Shown here: in pieces, positions 43,755 to 53,300 of the stretch
Position numbering within the stretch: the first letter of the stretch is position 1
Layout of the letters: each line of letters begins with the position of its first letter
From: Mucilaginibacter gracilis
GTDB lineage: Bacteria > Bacteroidota > Bacteroidia > Sphingobacteriales > Sphingobacteriaceae
Assembly: GCF_003633615.1 (NCBI RefSeq)
Contig: NZ_RBKU01000001.1
Coordinates: forward strand, 3,162,001-3,226,000
DNA: 64,000 bases
Direction of reading: 5' to 3'
Position numbers and translations under genes: made by a program
Notes under the pieces: model-generated
What the model was told of the DNA's origin: nothing
Databases searched by the model: none
The model's input: only the letters and a program-made list of their open reading frames with translations

Positions 43755-43798
43755 ATAAGACTATTAACTACATAGAAATATACAGGGAGAAAACAGAA

Positions 43799-44131
43799 AT
43801 GTCAGATAAAAAAAATTTATTTAAGCCGGGGCAATCAGGCAACCCGAACGGTAGACCAAAAGGTGCAAAAAATCGTACTACAGAGGAAATAAGAAAGCAT
43901 ATCCAATTTGTTCTTGATGGTCAATATCAATCGTTAGAGGCTGATTTAGATTCAATGTCGCCCTTCCAAAGGGTTATGATGGTAGAGAAATTGACAAAAT
44001 TTTTCTTACCAGCGTTGGCGAAGAATGAAAACGATACCAATGTTTTAGGAGAGGTAAAAGTAACTGTAAGCTTTGTTGATACCCCTATGAGGGATAATGA
44101 TAGTTCAACTAATGAATTTCAGGTTGACTAA
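43799..44131 (+). CDS. DUF5681-type protein, probable small terminase subunit
   Basis: A 110-residue protein that begins with FKPGQSGNPNGRPKGAKNRTTEEIRKHI, the DNA-associated N-terminal signature (DUF5681) found in phage genes directly upstream of terL. The central helical part (MSPFQRVMMVEKLTKFFLPAL) would support oligomerisation. Small terminase function, recognising the packaging site, is inferred from position and signature. RBS-like AGGGAGA is 12 bases before the ATG, unusual for Bacteroidota. Confidence 0.7.
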   Translation: MSDKKNLFKPGQSGNPNGRPKGAKNRTTEEIRKHIQFVLDGQYQSLEADLDSMSPFQRVMMVEKLTKFFLPALAKNENDTNVLGEVKVTVSFVDTPMRDNDSSTNEFQVD

Positions 44132-44209
44132 AATCCTTTGTTTTAGTTAATTGGTTGATTCCGGTTGATTAAAGTAAAAGGGGACAAAAATTAGGGACAA
44201 AGGTTTATT

Positions 44210-45394
44210 TTGAACGTTCAATTAACGCTACCAAAACCACATCAGGGGCAACAACAAGTATTAGATTCTAAAGCGAGATTCAAAGTTTTATTGTGTGGCC
44301 GTAGGTGGGGTAAATCATTAATCAGTCAAATAATATCAATATTAGGGATATTAGAGGGTAAGAGTATAGGGTATGTTACACCAACGTACCAGTTAGGTAA
44401 AATCTTCTTTCAGGATATATTAAAGCTGATACCTACCAAACTAATTAGGTCTGCTAACAAAACAGATTTAATTATCAATCTTATTACTGGTGGTGCATTA
44501 TCCTTTTTAACGGGGGAACGCTTAGACAACTTTAGAGGGCGCAAGTTTCACACGGTTATCATTGATGAGGCCGCGTATATACCAGACTTAGAAAATGCGT
44601 GGTTAAATAGTATCAGGCCAACGCTTACAGACTATCAAGGTGATTGTTTATTTATAAGTACACCACGTGGTAAAAACTATTTCTACAGCCTTTATAACAA
44701 GGGTTTGAATAAAGAAGATGGTTATGAATGTTGGCACTTTACCAGTTATGATAATCCGCATATATCAGCCAGTGAGATTGATTTAGCAAGGAATGAATTA
44801 CCTGATGCAGCCTTTAGACAAGAGTATTTAGCAGAGCCGGGGGAAAACACATCTAACCCATTTGGTACCGATAACATTAAAGATAATACCATAACTACGT
44901 TAAGTTATCTACCATCACAGATATTAGGAATTGACCTTGGCAAGCATAACGATTATACAGTGATTACAGGTTTAGACGAACACGGGGCAATGAGTTACTT
45001 TGATAGGTTTAAATTGCCTTGGGCCTTAACAATAGAAAAGATTAAAGCGTTGCCCGATTACACATTAAAGGTTATTGATAGCACTGGTGTAGGTGATGCA
45101 GTGTTTGAACAATTATCAGCCACCTGCACCAACATTACCGGGTTTAAGTTTACCAGTACCAGTAAACCACAGATTGTAATGGAATTGGTTAAATCTTTAG
45201 AGTTAGGTAAAGTAAAAGTAAATGAGGTTACAGCAAGTGAAATGATGGTATTTGAATATAAGATTCAACCATCAGGGCATATTAAGTACGAAGCACAATC
45301 AGGTTTTCACGATGATACAGTAATGTCGCTCTGTATGGCAAACCATTATTTAAAACAAGCCAGCTTATCAAACTATAGCGGGTGGATTTATTAA
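44210..45394 (+). CDS. terL: terminase large subunit
   Basis: The 394-residue packaging motor, starting at TTG 44210. The ATPase domain has Walker A LLCGRRWGKS (about 28-36) and Walker B HTVIIDEAAYI. The C-terminal RNase H-like nuclease has LGIDLGKHNDY, IDSTGVGDAVFEQL and FHDDTVMSLCMA with the expected acidic residues. It drives DNA into the prohead and cuts concatemers. The size and motif order are complete, so packaging is probably functional. Confidence 0.93.
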   Translation: MNVQLTLPKPHQGQQQVLDSKARFKVLLCGRRWGKSLISQIISILGILEGKSIGYVTPTYQLGKIFFQDILKLIPTKLIRSANKTDLIINLITGGALSFLTGERLDNFRGRKFHTVIIDEAAYIPDLENAWLNSIRPTLTDYQGDCLFISTPRGKNYFYSLYNKGLNKEDGYECWHFTSYDNPHISASEIDLARNELPDAAFRQEYLAEPGENTSNPFGTDNIKDNTITTLSYLPSQILGIDLGKHNDYTVITGLDEHGAMSYFDRFKLPWALTIEKIKALPDYTLKVIDSTGVGDAVFEQLSATCTNITGFKFTSTSKPQIVMELVKSLELGKVKVNEVTASEMMVFEYKIQPSGHIKYEAQSGFHDDTVMSLCMANHYLKQASLSNYSGWIY

Positions 45395-45405
45395 AAATTA
45401 ATACA

Positions 45406-46035
45406 ATGAACTATAACGAGATAAAAAACAAATTGCCCAAATGTTGGGAAGATATAACCTTAGCTACTTATCAAAAGCTATCTGCTATTGAAGTGCAGGA
45501 TGATTTATTTGATGAAATCATATTTACCCAAAAGATAGAATCCGATATTAATACGAATATAGAAATCATTTGTCTTTTAACCGGGGCCATTAATGATGAT
45601 ATAAACGCTTTAACGATGGTTCAGTTAACAGACTTAATATCAGTGTTGGCTTTTATGGATACCGAAATAGAACCATCAGCTAATAAGATTAAGTTTAAAA
45701 AGTATAATGAATTATCGTATGATGATTTTATTAGCTATACCAAATATTGGGAGAATCAAAGCGAGGTGTTTAATAACTTAGATACTATGCTATCAATATT
45801 TAGTAAGGATAAGCTATCCAATGAATACTTTTTAAATCTAAGCATCCCGGAGGCGTTGCAATGTTTTTTTATACTGCAACAGAACACCAAAAAGTATTTG
45901 CGGAGTTCGACGGTTTCTTTGTTAAATCAGTTGGTGAAGATAAAACTAAAGGAGTTGAAGAAGATGCTGATGTTATATTGCAGGAATCTTTTTCAATCGA
46001 AAAAGACTTTAACAGCAAATGGAGTTATTGGTTAA
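45406..46035 (+). CDS. tail assembly chaperone, short form (gpG-like)
   Basis: A 209-residue protein from ATG 45406 (the longer frame from 45382 overlaps terL). NKLPKCWEDITLATYQKLSAIEV matches the opening of tail chaperones in Bacteroidota siphoviruses, which coat the tape measure before tail-tube assembly. It overlaps the -1 frame ORF 45861-46178, the classical layout of a chaperone pair made by programmed frameshifting. The last 50 residues would be specific to the short form. Confidence 0.65.
   Translation: MNYNEIKNKLPKCWEDITLATYQKLSAIEVQDDLFDEIIFTQKIESDINTNIEIICLLTGAINDDINALTMVQLTDLISVLAFMDTEIEPSANKIKFKKYNELSYDDFISYTKYWENQSEVFNNLDTMLSIFSKDKLSNEYFLNLSIPEALQCFFILQQNTKKYLRSSTVSLLNQLVKIKLKELKKMLMLYCRNLFQSKKTLTANGVIG
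45849..45870 (+). promoter_or_regulatory. candidate -1 programmed frameshift signal
   Basis: GGAGG (45849-45853) is followed after ten bases by the heptamer T TTT TTT (45864-45870) in the zero frame, the same order and spacing as the dnaX frameshift signal of E. coli. A second candidate, G AAA AAG, is at 45999-46005. The -1 frame leads into the 45861-46178 ORF. Confidence 0.5.
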
Positions 46036-46178
46036 TTGCCAAAAATGTATCTGAGTTTACATTACAAAAGTTTCAGGAGGTTTTAGAATCTAATGTTATT
46101 GAAGTTCTTACAATAGCCAGTATGCTAAAAGAACAAGTATCAGTATTGCAGAATAGTAATGGCAAACTATCTAACTAA
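45861..46178 (+). CDS. -1 frame extension of the tail chaperone (gpT-like)
   Basis: A 105-residue frame overlapping the chaperone. Its C-terminal part, SKWSYWLIAKNVSEFTLQKFQEVLESNVIEVL, resembles the second domain of frameshifted tail chaperones (small helical domain after an aromatic pair). It has its own ATG and a GGAGG upstream, so independent initiation is an alternative. Because Bacteroidota ribosomes seldom use Shine-Dalgarno pairing, frameshifting seems the better reading. Confidence 0.6.
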   Translation: MFFYTATEHQKVFAEFDGFFVKSVGEDKTKGVEEDADVILQESFSIEKDFNSKWSYWLIAKNVSEFTLQKFQEVLESNVIEVLTIASMLKEQVSVLQNSNGKLSN

Positions 46179-46229
46179 CTCCCTAATAAACTAATTAACA
46201 GATTCAAAGACCGATTATAGAATACAGAG

Positions 46230-46847
46230 ATGGCAAAGAACTTATCACAGGCAAATGCAGCCCTATTAGAAGGCTTAGGAGAGAATAAAAGTAAATTTAC
46301 TACTATATTATCAGCCGCCGAAAATGCTTGTGCAGAATTCATTAAAAGGGTTAAAGCCAATATTCAATCAATACCCGATTTTGTTAATACTGGTTCAATA
46401 GAAAATTTAACGTTAGAATCGTCAGGTAATGAAATCCATATAAAGGGTTCAGAACATTTATTGTATCAGAATTACGGGGTTAAGGGTTCAGAATCATCAG
46501 CATTAGCACCCAATTCACCTTATTCCTATACTGATAAGAGGCCGCCAATTGAACCTTTTTTGGCTTATATCAAAACAAAAAATATTAGGTTGGTTCACAA
46601 TGAACGCTATTATGGCAAACCTTCACCATTTAAAGAAATAACCTTAGACAAAGCGCAATTGAAATTAGCTTGGGCTATGAGTACTAAAGTATTCAAAGAA
46701 GGCTTTAAGCCTCAACCTATCAAATGGGAACAAGAGAAAGAAAAGCTTAAACAAGATTTAAAGGACAATGCCAAAGGTTTTATCATAGGTAAATTGAAAA
46801 CTGAAATCTATAATAAGTACGGCAATAAAATTGACCCTACTGGTTAA
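46230..46847 (+). CDS. tail-completion/neck-type phage protein
   Basis: A 205-residue protein. LLYQNYGVKGSESSALAPNSPYSYTDKRPPIEPFLAYIKTKNI follows the pattern seen in phage tail-completion proteins (HK97 gp10-like: a 'YxxYGVxG' loop then PPxxPFxxWI). A helical N-terminal domain and a basic, helical C-terminus complete it. It would sit at the tail terminus or neck. Position next to the tail chaperone supports a tail role. Assigned by pattern only. Confidence 0.6.
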   Translation: MAKNLSQANAALLEGLGENKSKFTTILSAAENACAEFIKRVKANIQSIPDFVNTGSIENLTLESSGNEIHIKGSEHLLYQNYGVKGSESSALAPNSPYSYTDKRPPIEPFLAYIKTKNIRLVHNERYYGKPSPFKEITLDKAQLKLAWAMSTKVFKEGFKPQPIKWEQEKEKLKQDLKDNAKGFIIGKLKTEIYNKYGNKIDPTG

Positions 46848-46852
46848 CTCAA

Positions 46853-47791
46853 TTACTGAAATTCGCCTATAACTATATTAATAGCATCTTTTTGCATAGG
46901 TTCTAATTTAATTCCTTTTGTAATTGGTTGATTATAATTTGCCATACGTATGCCACCACCTAATTGGTAGCCCTTTTCCCTTAAATATTCTGAAATCTGC
47001 GCGGGAATCAAAGGTGCATTGCAATATTGTTCAGTAAGAATATTAACTGCATTAGGCTCTGTATTATTAGTCTTACTAATCTTTTGTAACAAATTATATA
47101 GAACATTAAGTGATTTTTCGGATAATTTTCTATCGGTAGTTACGGTATAGAAATAACTATCACCAACAGTGACATTACCGTAAGTGTTTCCGGTTCCCCC
47201 ATTAAAATTGTTTTTCCCACCAATGTTGCCGTTGTTAGTTCCATTGTTTTGATTTACTTCATTATTCCCTTTTTGGTTTGTAGTTGAAACTGATTGAGTT
47301 TTGGTTGAATCAACAGAGTTATGTTTCTTTTTTATAGAAATATTAACGTTTTTCTTTTTTAAAGTTTGGTGATTAAATCTTTTTTTTGATGGTAAATTAA
47401 TTATCTGTAAAGTATCCTTCAATCTGATATTGGTTTTTGTCGCAGCAACTTTTGTATTTTTAATTGATGTAAAGCTATGCAATATAAAACATATAAATAG
47501 GCTGATAATTATAACCATTCCGCTCACCATATATTTTTCACTTTTGATAGTTAATTTATTAAAAATGTATGGAATTAAATAAATTAGAACTGTTATCAAA
47601 AGGGTATAAAATAAAATCGTAGTAGATGGATTTTGAATAATAGCCTCAAATGAAAAAACTTTTATGTTAAAACAAATAATAACAATGGCTGATATATTTA
47701 CGAAAACCGAAAGATAACTCTTTAATTTAGTCATTAGATGATAAGGTTTATAATAAATAACTAAGATACTCCCAAATTTAAAGTTGTGCAA
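46853..47791 (-). CDS. membrane protein with Asn/Gly-rich linker, cargo gene
   Basis: The frame is 312 residues; ATG 47734 (MTKLKSYLSVFVNISAIVIICF) is a likelier start. Three to four membrane segments lie in the first 120 residues. They are followed by a basic Ser/Thr-rich stretch, an Asn/Gly-rich linker (NNGTNNGNIGGKNNFNGGTG) and a C-terminal domain of 90 residues of unknown family. It is on the minus strand inside the tail operon, so it is probably lysogeny-expressed cargo. Confidence 0.6.
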   Translation of the reverse strand: MHNFKFGSILVIYYKPYHLMTKLKSYLSVFVNISAIVIICFNIKVFSFEAIIQNPSTTILFYTLLITVLIYLIPYIFNKLTIKSEKYMVSGMVIIISLFICFILHSFTSIKNTKVAATKTNIRLKDTLQIINLPSKKRFNHQTLKKKNVNISIKKKHNSVDSTKTQSVSTTNQKGNNEVNQNNGTNNGNIGGKNNFNGGTGNTYGNVTVGDSYFYTVTTDRKLSEKSLNVLYNLLQKISKTNNTEPNAVNILTEQYCNAPLIPAQISEYLREKGYQLGGGIRMANYNQPITKGIKLEPMQKDAINIVIGEFQ

Positions 47792-47810
47792 GTTATTATA
47801 TTGAGATACC

Positions 47811-47836
47811 CCTATTACCTATCAAAATAGGCAATG
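47811..47836 (+). promoter_or_regulatory. CCTATTACCT start-codon hairpin, copy 1
   Basis: CCTATTACCT (47811-47820). CCTAT (47818-47822) pairs with ATAGG (47827-47831) across loop CAAA. The stem can extend after one A/C mismatch as ATT (47814-47816) with AAT (47833-47835), taking in the AT of the ATG at 47834. Confidence 0.6.
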
Positions 47837-49078
47837 GTTTCATTAATAAAATCTCCACAAAAATACAGCCCCGTAAATAATCCACTGGTTTTTCAAATAC
47901 AGTCTGATAACGTCAATATTCAATATTTTGCTGTACAGCTATTAAATGGTGCAGGTGCTATTATCAATAATTTCAGGTTATTTACCAGCCCCAATTACCG
48001 TAATGGTACGGTAGCGGATTTTTCAGATATATTAAGCAATACAATAAACTCCCAATTGTTGCCTTCGGTAAACCTTATTGACGCAACGCCTAATATTTTA
48101 ACCTCTTATCAATTAAACATAACAGAGAAATTATATAGTGGTGGTACTATCGTTGATGGCGTAACCCTGATTTCTGATAGGTACCATACTTGGATGGGTG
48201 GAGTAGATAAGCTTAGTTTTAGTAGCTACTATTACCCTGATTATGTAGCTATACCGTACAACAATGCAAAGTTTTTAACTACTAAGCCAGATAATTTAAT
48301 TTTAGATTATCAATCGTCTGAATATTTATCTTTTATTAATAGCAGTGGCGCAACAAAAGTGCAAATCAATACTTATAACAAAGTTTTACTAAGTGGCTAT
48401 ACCAAATCACTAACAGGTACATCGAAAGCTTTAAGGATTGATGTCAGCCCTTTCGCATTAAATAGAGAATTCAATATTGATTTTACCTTGGTTGATTATT
48501 ACACGGTACAACTTTTAGATAATAGCAATTCAGCCAGAAGTAATTTAAAATCATATAAATTTAAAGCGGTTAAAAATACGGATAGGGTTGAAGTGTTGTT
48601 TGCCAATAAATTAGGTGGTTTTGATAGTTGCAGTTTTTTCAACATCAGACAAGCTATCAATAACATTACACCGACAACCATTAATAAAAACCCGTATGAT
48701 TTTGATTCTTCTACTGGTACATATAGCGAAATAAATAACGGAGTATATAACCCGGAGGTTGATACCATTAATGTAAATTATGATAGTACCTATAAAGCCA
48801 TTACAAGGCCGTTAAACGATGCTCAGGGATTTTGGCTTAAAGAGTTAATGACAAGCCCCAAAGTATATATTAAAGTAGCTAATGGTGCGTTTCTGCCAAT
48901 ACAGATAAAAAATACTATTTATACGGTAAACAGACAGAAGTTTAATCAAAACCTAATGCGTTTGGAACTGGAATTTGGTACAGGTAGTTATGATGGTTTA
49001 TTATTCAATGCGAATGCTGTTATTGGTTCAACAGGTACAAGAATATTTGGCGACGAATATGGAGATGAATATAATTAA
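47834..49078 (+). CDS. phage tail protein (beta-rich)
   Basis: A 414-residue protein with almost no charged helices and many beta-prone Tyr/Ser/Asn/Thr stretches, typical of tail-tip or distal-tail proteins. Segments such as YHTWMGGVDKLSFSSYYYPDY and NRQKFNQNLMRLELEFGTG are seen in Bacteroidota tail proteins encoded beside the tape measure. The exact part (distal tail versus tail tip) cannot be decided. Starts at ATG 47834 within hairpin copy 1. Confidence 0.6.
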   Translation: MVSLIKSPQKYSPVNNPLVFQIQSDNVNIQYFAVQLLNGAGAIINNFRLFTSPNYRNGTVADFSDILSNTINSQLLPSVNLIDATPNILTSYQLNITEKLYSGGTIVDGVTLISDRYHTWMGGVDKLSFSSYYYPDYVAIPYNNAKFLTTKPDNLILDYQSSEYLSFINSSGATKVQINTYNKVLLSGYTKSLTGTSKALRIDVSPFALNREFNIDFTLVDYYTVQLLDNSNSARSNLKSYKFKAVKNTDRVEVLFANKLGGFDSCSFFNIRQAINNITPTTINKNPYDFDSSTGTYSEINNGVYNPEVDTINVNYDSTYKAITRPLNDAQGFWLKELMTSPKVYIKVANGAFLPIQIKNTIYTVNRQKFNQNLMRLELEFGTGSYDGLLFNANAVIGSTGTRIFGDEYGDEYN

Positions 49079-49090
49079 ATAATTGTAACT

Positions 49091-49107
49091 TAGGTTAAAT
49101 TAACCTA
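49091..49107. promoter_or_regulatory. palindrome TAGGTTAAATTAACCTA before the 49113 gene
   Basis: A near-perfect 8+1+8 palindrome that ends six bases before the ATG at 49113. It could be an operator for a dimeric repressor, since the gene looks like cargo, or a leader hairpin. Confidence 0.5.
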
Positions 49108-49112
49108 TAGTA

Positions 49113-49676
49113 ATGTTTAATATACCTACCCTACCAACCGATAGTTTGTATAAATTTATGTTTATAGGAGGAATTGTTTTAATATTATTTTCCTTTTTTA
49201 CAATGAATCGTGCTTCTGATGATATAAAGCTTAAGCGAAAAGCTGCTGATTCTTTATCGGCAACTATTCGTACAAGAAATAAAATTGATAGTTTAAAAAG
49301 CCGTTGGTTTGACCGAAATTTAAATAGCCATATCTTTACCACCGAAGAGCTTAAAAGTCAAATTGAAAATGAAAGAAAAAATTTAATTGATTTTATTTCT
49401 TTAAGTGATGCCTATGAAAAGAAGGCTCTCGACTTAATTAAAGATGAACATAAAATTGATTTGATTAGCTTTTTTATGGGCGTTTTGATTGTTGTAGGTA
49501 TTACTTTTACTATCGTTGGAGGGTGTCAATGGTATATCAAAATTCAAATCCCGCAGGATAGATTATTGCAAATTCAGCTTCAACTGGCTGAAACGGAACT
49601 TAAAAATGCTAAAATAATGCACGTGGCCAATACTTATAATAGAAACTATATACCGCAGAAAACAAAAAAGGGCTAA
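49113..49676 (+). CDS. two-pass membrane protein with coiled coil, cargo gene
   Basis: A 187-residue protein. Membrane segments lie at about 12-30 (LYKFMFIGGIVLILFSFFTM) and 116-138 (ISFFMGVLIVVGITFTIVGG). Between them is a charged coiled-coil-like stretch, and after them another helical tail. No family recognised. It has its own palindromic operator-like element and lies between two tail genes next to a minus-strand gene, which suggests independent expression. Confidence 0.55.
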   Translation: MFNIPTLPTDSLYKFMFIGGIVLILFSFFTMNRASDDIKLKRKAADSLSATIRTRNKIDSLKSRWFDRNLNSHIFTTEELKSQIENERKNLIDFISLSDAYEKKALDLIKDEHKIDLISFFMGVLIVVGITFTIVGGCQWYIKIQIPQDRLLQIQLQLAETELKNAKIMHVANTYNRNYIPQKTKKG

Positions 49677-49715
49677 CCATTGCTGTTTAACCCCCTTATA
49701 TTAGGTGCTTAGTGT

Positions 49716-50255
49716 TTAGGCTAAGATATAAATATCTTTCTTACCTTTTTTACCATTTGTTGATATTCTACCGCTACCTTTCAAGGATGATAAGGTTTGC
49801 GTTATGGTTGTGCCTGTTTTATCAACATCAAAGGCTTTATCCAATTCAACTAATTTAGCTATTACTTCTTCATTAGTCCCGGATTCTATTTGAGATAAAG
49901 CGAAAAGTATTTTTGTGTTCCACGCTTTTGCATCTTCATATTTTTCTGGTACTTCTATAGCTTTTGATTTAACCTTAGCGGGTTTTACTTTTGCTTTTTT
50001 TGCATTTAAATCATCAGGGATAGCTATCTCACCCTTTAAAAGACGTAAAAAATAACTATGTCTTTTTATTTCTTCGTCAATATCCTTAACGTTATATTTT
50101 ATATTAATGTCTTTTATTAAGCCTTCATATTCGGTTTGGGCTTTTTTTAATTCTTCTTTCAATAATGATTCAGTAGAAGTTTTCTTTTCCTTGAAATGAT
50201 TTAATTCTCTTTCAACTTTTTCTACGGTTGATTCTTCTTTTTTTGATTCTGCCAT
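49716..50255 (-). CDS. coiled-coil protein with winged-helix-like C-terminus, cargo gene
   Basis: A 179-residue protein. The first 75 residues form a highly charged coiled coil (EKVERELNHFKEKKTSTESLLKEEL). A basic Ala/Lys-Pro linker (KKAKVKPAKVKSKAIEVPEK) follows. The C-terminus, WNTKILFALSQIESGTNEEVIAKL...TITQTLSSLKGSGRIS, looks like a winged helix. It may bind DNA. Same general plan as host protein 7419-7877, without clear homology. Divergent from the large tail gene. Confidence 0.6.
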   Translation of the reverse strand: MAESKKEESTVEKVERELNHFKEKKTSTESLLKEELKKAQTEYEGLIKDINIKYNVKDIDEEIKRHSYFLRLLKGEIAIPDDLNAKKAKVKPAKVKSKAIEVPEKYEDAKAWNTKILFALSQIESGTNEEVIAKLVELDKAFDVDKTGTTITQTLSSLKGSGRISTNGKKGKKDIYILA

Positions 50256-50319
50256 TTTGTTTTTTATTAAGGGGGATAAATTCAGTTATTCTACAAACAT
50301 ATTAATCTATTTTATATTT

Positions 50320-50340
50320 CCTATTAACAAAGTAAAAATG
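50320..50340 (+). promoter_or_regulatory. variant CCTATTAAC element before the large tail gene
   Basis: CCTATTAACAAAGTAAAAATG: a CCTATTA core 18 bases before the ATG at 50338, in the gap between divergent genes. Unlike the others it forms only a weak hairpin. It argues that the CCTATTA word, not only the stem, is conserved. Confidence 0.5.
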
Positions 50341-53300
50341 TTAACTACTTCTAATTATAAAATATATCTTATTGATACTGGTACTACTGCTAATTATGCA
50401 CAATTAGATTGCGAAGATATAGACTTGAATACTACATTTTCTGTCAGTGATTTAAGTAATATAGACAACCGAAAAGATTTTATTACAAAAACAATAACTT
50501 TTAAAGCAACAAAAAATAACAATATTGTATTTGGTAATTTATCAAACCTGAATAGGGTTGTTGATGATACAATTTCATCAACATTTTTCTTTAATTTTAA
50601 TATCACTAAGGATGTTGAATGTATGGTATTTGAAAACAATACATTAGTCTTTAAAGGCAATCTTTCTTTTCTAAGTTCACAACGCGATAATTTAGGTAAT
50701 CTAACTTATTCTTGTTCTATAAGAGGATTTATGGTAGACTTTTTTAGCCAAATAAAAGATTTAACAATTGCTTCTTTAGATTTTTCTTCTTTTGCTCATA
50801 CATACAATATGACAAACATTGTTAACTCTTGGAATTACAAATATATTCAAAATGGTTCAACAATAACCGGGCAAACAGGTAACGGCTATTTATACGGTTT
50901 TGTAGATTATGGTGCAGGTATTGTTAATGATGATAGCTTTTCAAATAAGATAGATTATAGAAATTTCAGACCTGCCATTTATTTAAAAGAATATTTCAAC
51001 GCTATATTTTCACAAAGTGCATTAACCAGTAGCTATAGTTATACAATTACCGGAAGTACTCATTTTATGGAAAGCTTTAATAAAGCTATTGTTCCAAATA
51101 ATGATTTAGATTTCTCTTTTACATTAACACCTTATGTGATTTTTGAGGTTGAAAATAATTCAATACCAAATACTTACGATGCTGATGCACAAACAAGTTA
51201 TAATTCAACTTATAACAGGCAAGATTATACCCATTTGTTAGGCTTTACAACTGTAGTTACTGGTTCAACTGGTCAAACGTTTATAAATCCCGCACTTGAT
51301 AACGGACAAATCATAAATTTTAACAATACTATCAATACAACAGTTACCGCTTCAATAGTATTTGATTTTAAAACATTGTATTATCCTTTGTCAACAACTG
51401 AAAACACAGTAATCAGATTTCAATTGATGTACAGGGATAACCCAACGTTGGAATTTCAGAATCTTGGGGGGGCAACTAAAGAGTATACACCTTTTCAACT
51501 AATTAATGATGTAAACCAAACTTTAAAGCTAAGTATAACACAAACTTTTCTTGCTGGTGGGCAAATTGCGTTGATTGCCTACATTGACCAATATCACGAT
51601 AGAAAGAGCTTTGTTATTACCGTTAATAATGTGGATTTGCAGATAGGTACCATCAGACAAACCAGTCAGGTAACGTTAAATTTAGGAGATAAAGCCATAT
51701 TGGTAGCACAAAATATGTTAACCGTTAAACAGTATGATTTTCTAAAATCAATCATTAATATGTTTAACCTATATGTTTACAGTGACCCAAATAATCCTAA
51801 AAATATCATTTTTGAACCTTATGATGATTTCTATAAAAAGTTTAACATTGGTACAATCCGGGATAGTGCTTTAGATTGGACAAAGAAGATAGATAACAAT
51901 AGTTCTTTTACCATTACACCAATTGCCGAATTATTTAAAACGTATACTTTTAAGTTTAAAGATGAAACCGATTATCTATCAAAAATATACACTGATACTT
52001 GGGCTGATACCTACGGAAATTTGCAATTAAGCGGTTCAACATCCGGGGATGAAAAGGATATTAATTTGATTTTTGCCTCAACACCAATTTTAAATCTATA
52101 TGGCAGAAACTATGCTAACTTTTGGGAATTAGATTCAAACTTTCAAAAGAAACCTAAAGTATCACAGCCCCGTTTATTATTTTATAATGGATTGCAAGCT
52201 ACATCAACTTATGAGATAGGTAAGATTATTAATACACCTACAGGTTATACATTCAATTCTATTGATACCAGCAATATAGGGGCTTACACTTTTGGGTATT
52301 ATGCAGAAGCTAATGAATATACCGTTACCAGTGATGGGGAATTTTCTGATTTGATTTTTGATATACCAAAGGAACGTTTTTATACTTCTGGTGGAACTTT
52401 TGTAAGTTATGGCTCAGGTAAAAAAACTTTATACGACCGTTACTATAACAACTTTATAACAGAATTAATCGATAGCAATACAAGGGTAATATCCGTTGAT
52501 GCTCACCTAAATGAAAGTGATATTCAAAATCTAAACTTTCAGACACCGATATATTTTAATTCTATCTATGGAAACAGTTATTTCAAATTGCTATCAGTTG
52601 AATACACTAATAAAAATCAAAAGAGTAAAGTTAAGTTTCAGTCTGTTTATATCAATGATGAAAATATTTCATTTTCTGGTTTTACCAGCGATTTATATTC
52701 AAACTACTATACCCGCAATAGTTGCGGTTCAGGCTTTACAGGAGAAAGTATTAAGTATGTTGTCCCGGTTGGTCAATTTACATCTTTACTTAGTCAAGCT
52801 GATGCCAATAGTTTAGCTGTAGCCTATGCTAATACGAATGGTAGCTATGTGGCTAATACCTATGGTTTATGTGTTAATACTGGTACATCTTTCAATTTAC
52901 GTTTTGATGTTTCTTCTTTCGCGGCTTGTTCTTCGATAGATAGTGCAACCTATTATACCAACACAGGTACATTATCAAGCGGTGCAACCATATTCAATAC
53001 GGTTTCCGGCCATACTTTAAGGGCTGTATTTGGTTATTACAGTGATGGTAGTAAATATTATCAAACCGATTATACTTCAACAATTATTTCTTCTGGTGTA
53101 TGCGGTTCTACAGGGTCAACATCGACTTATAATCCAATAAGTTTATCATACAGCGACAATGAATATTATGCTTGTTCAAGGGCTGTTTCAGTACCGGAGA
53201 GTAATCAGGTATTTTATATCAGTAGTATGTCTATGGGCTTGGGCACTCACATTTATACAAATACCAGTACGTTAACTTTTGGCCCCGATGGTTGGTATAG

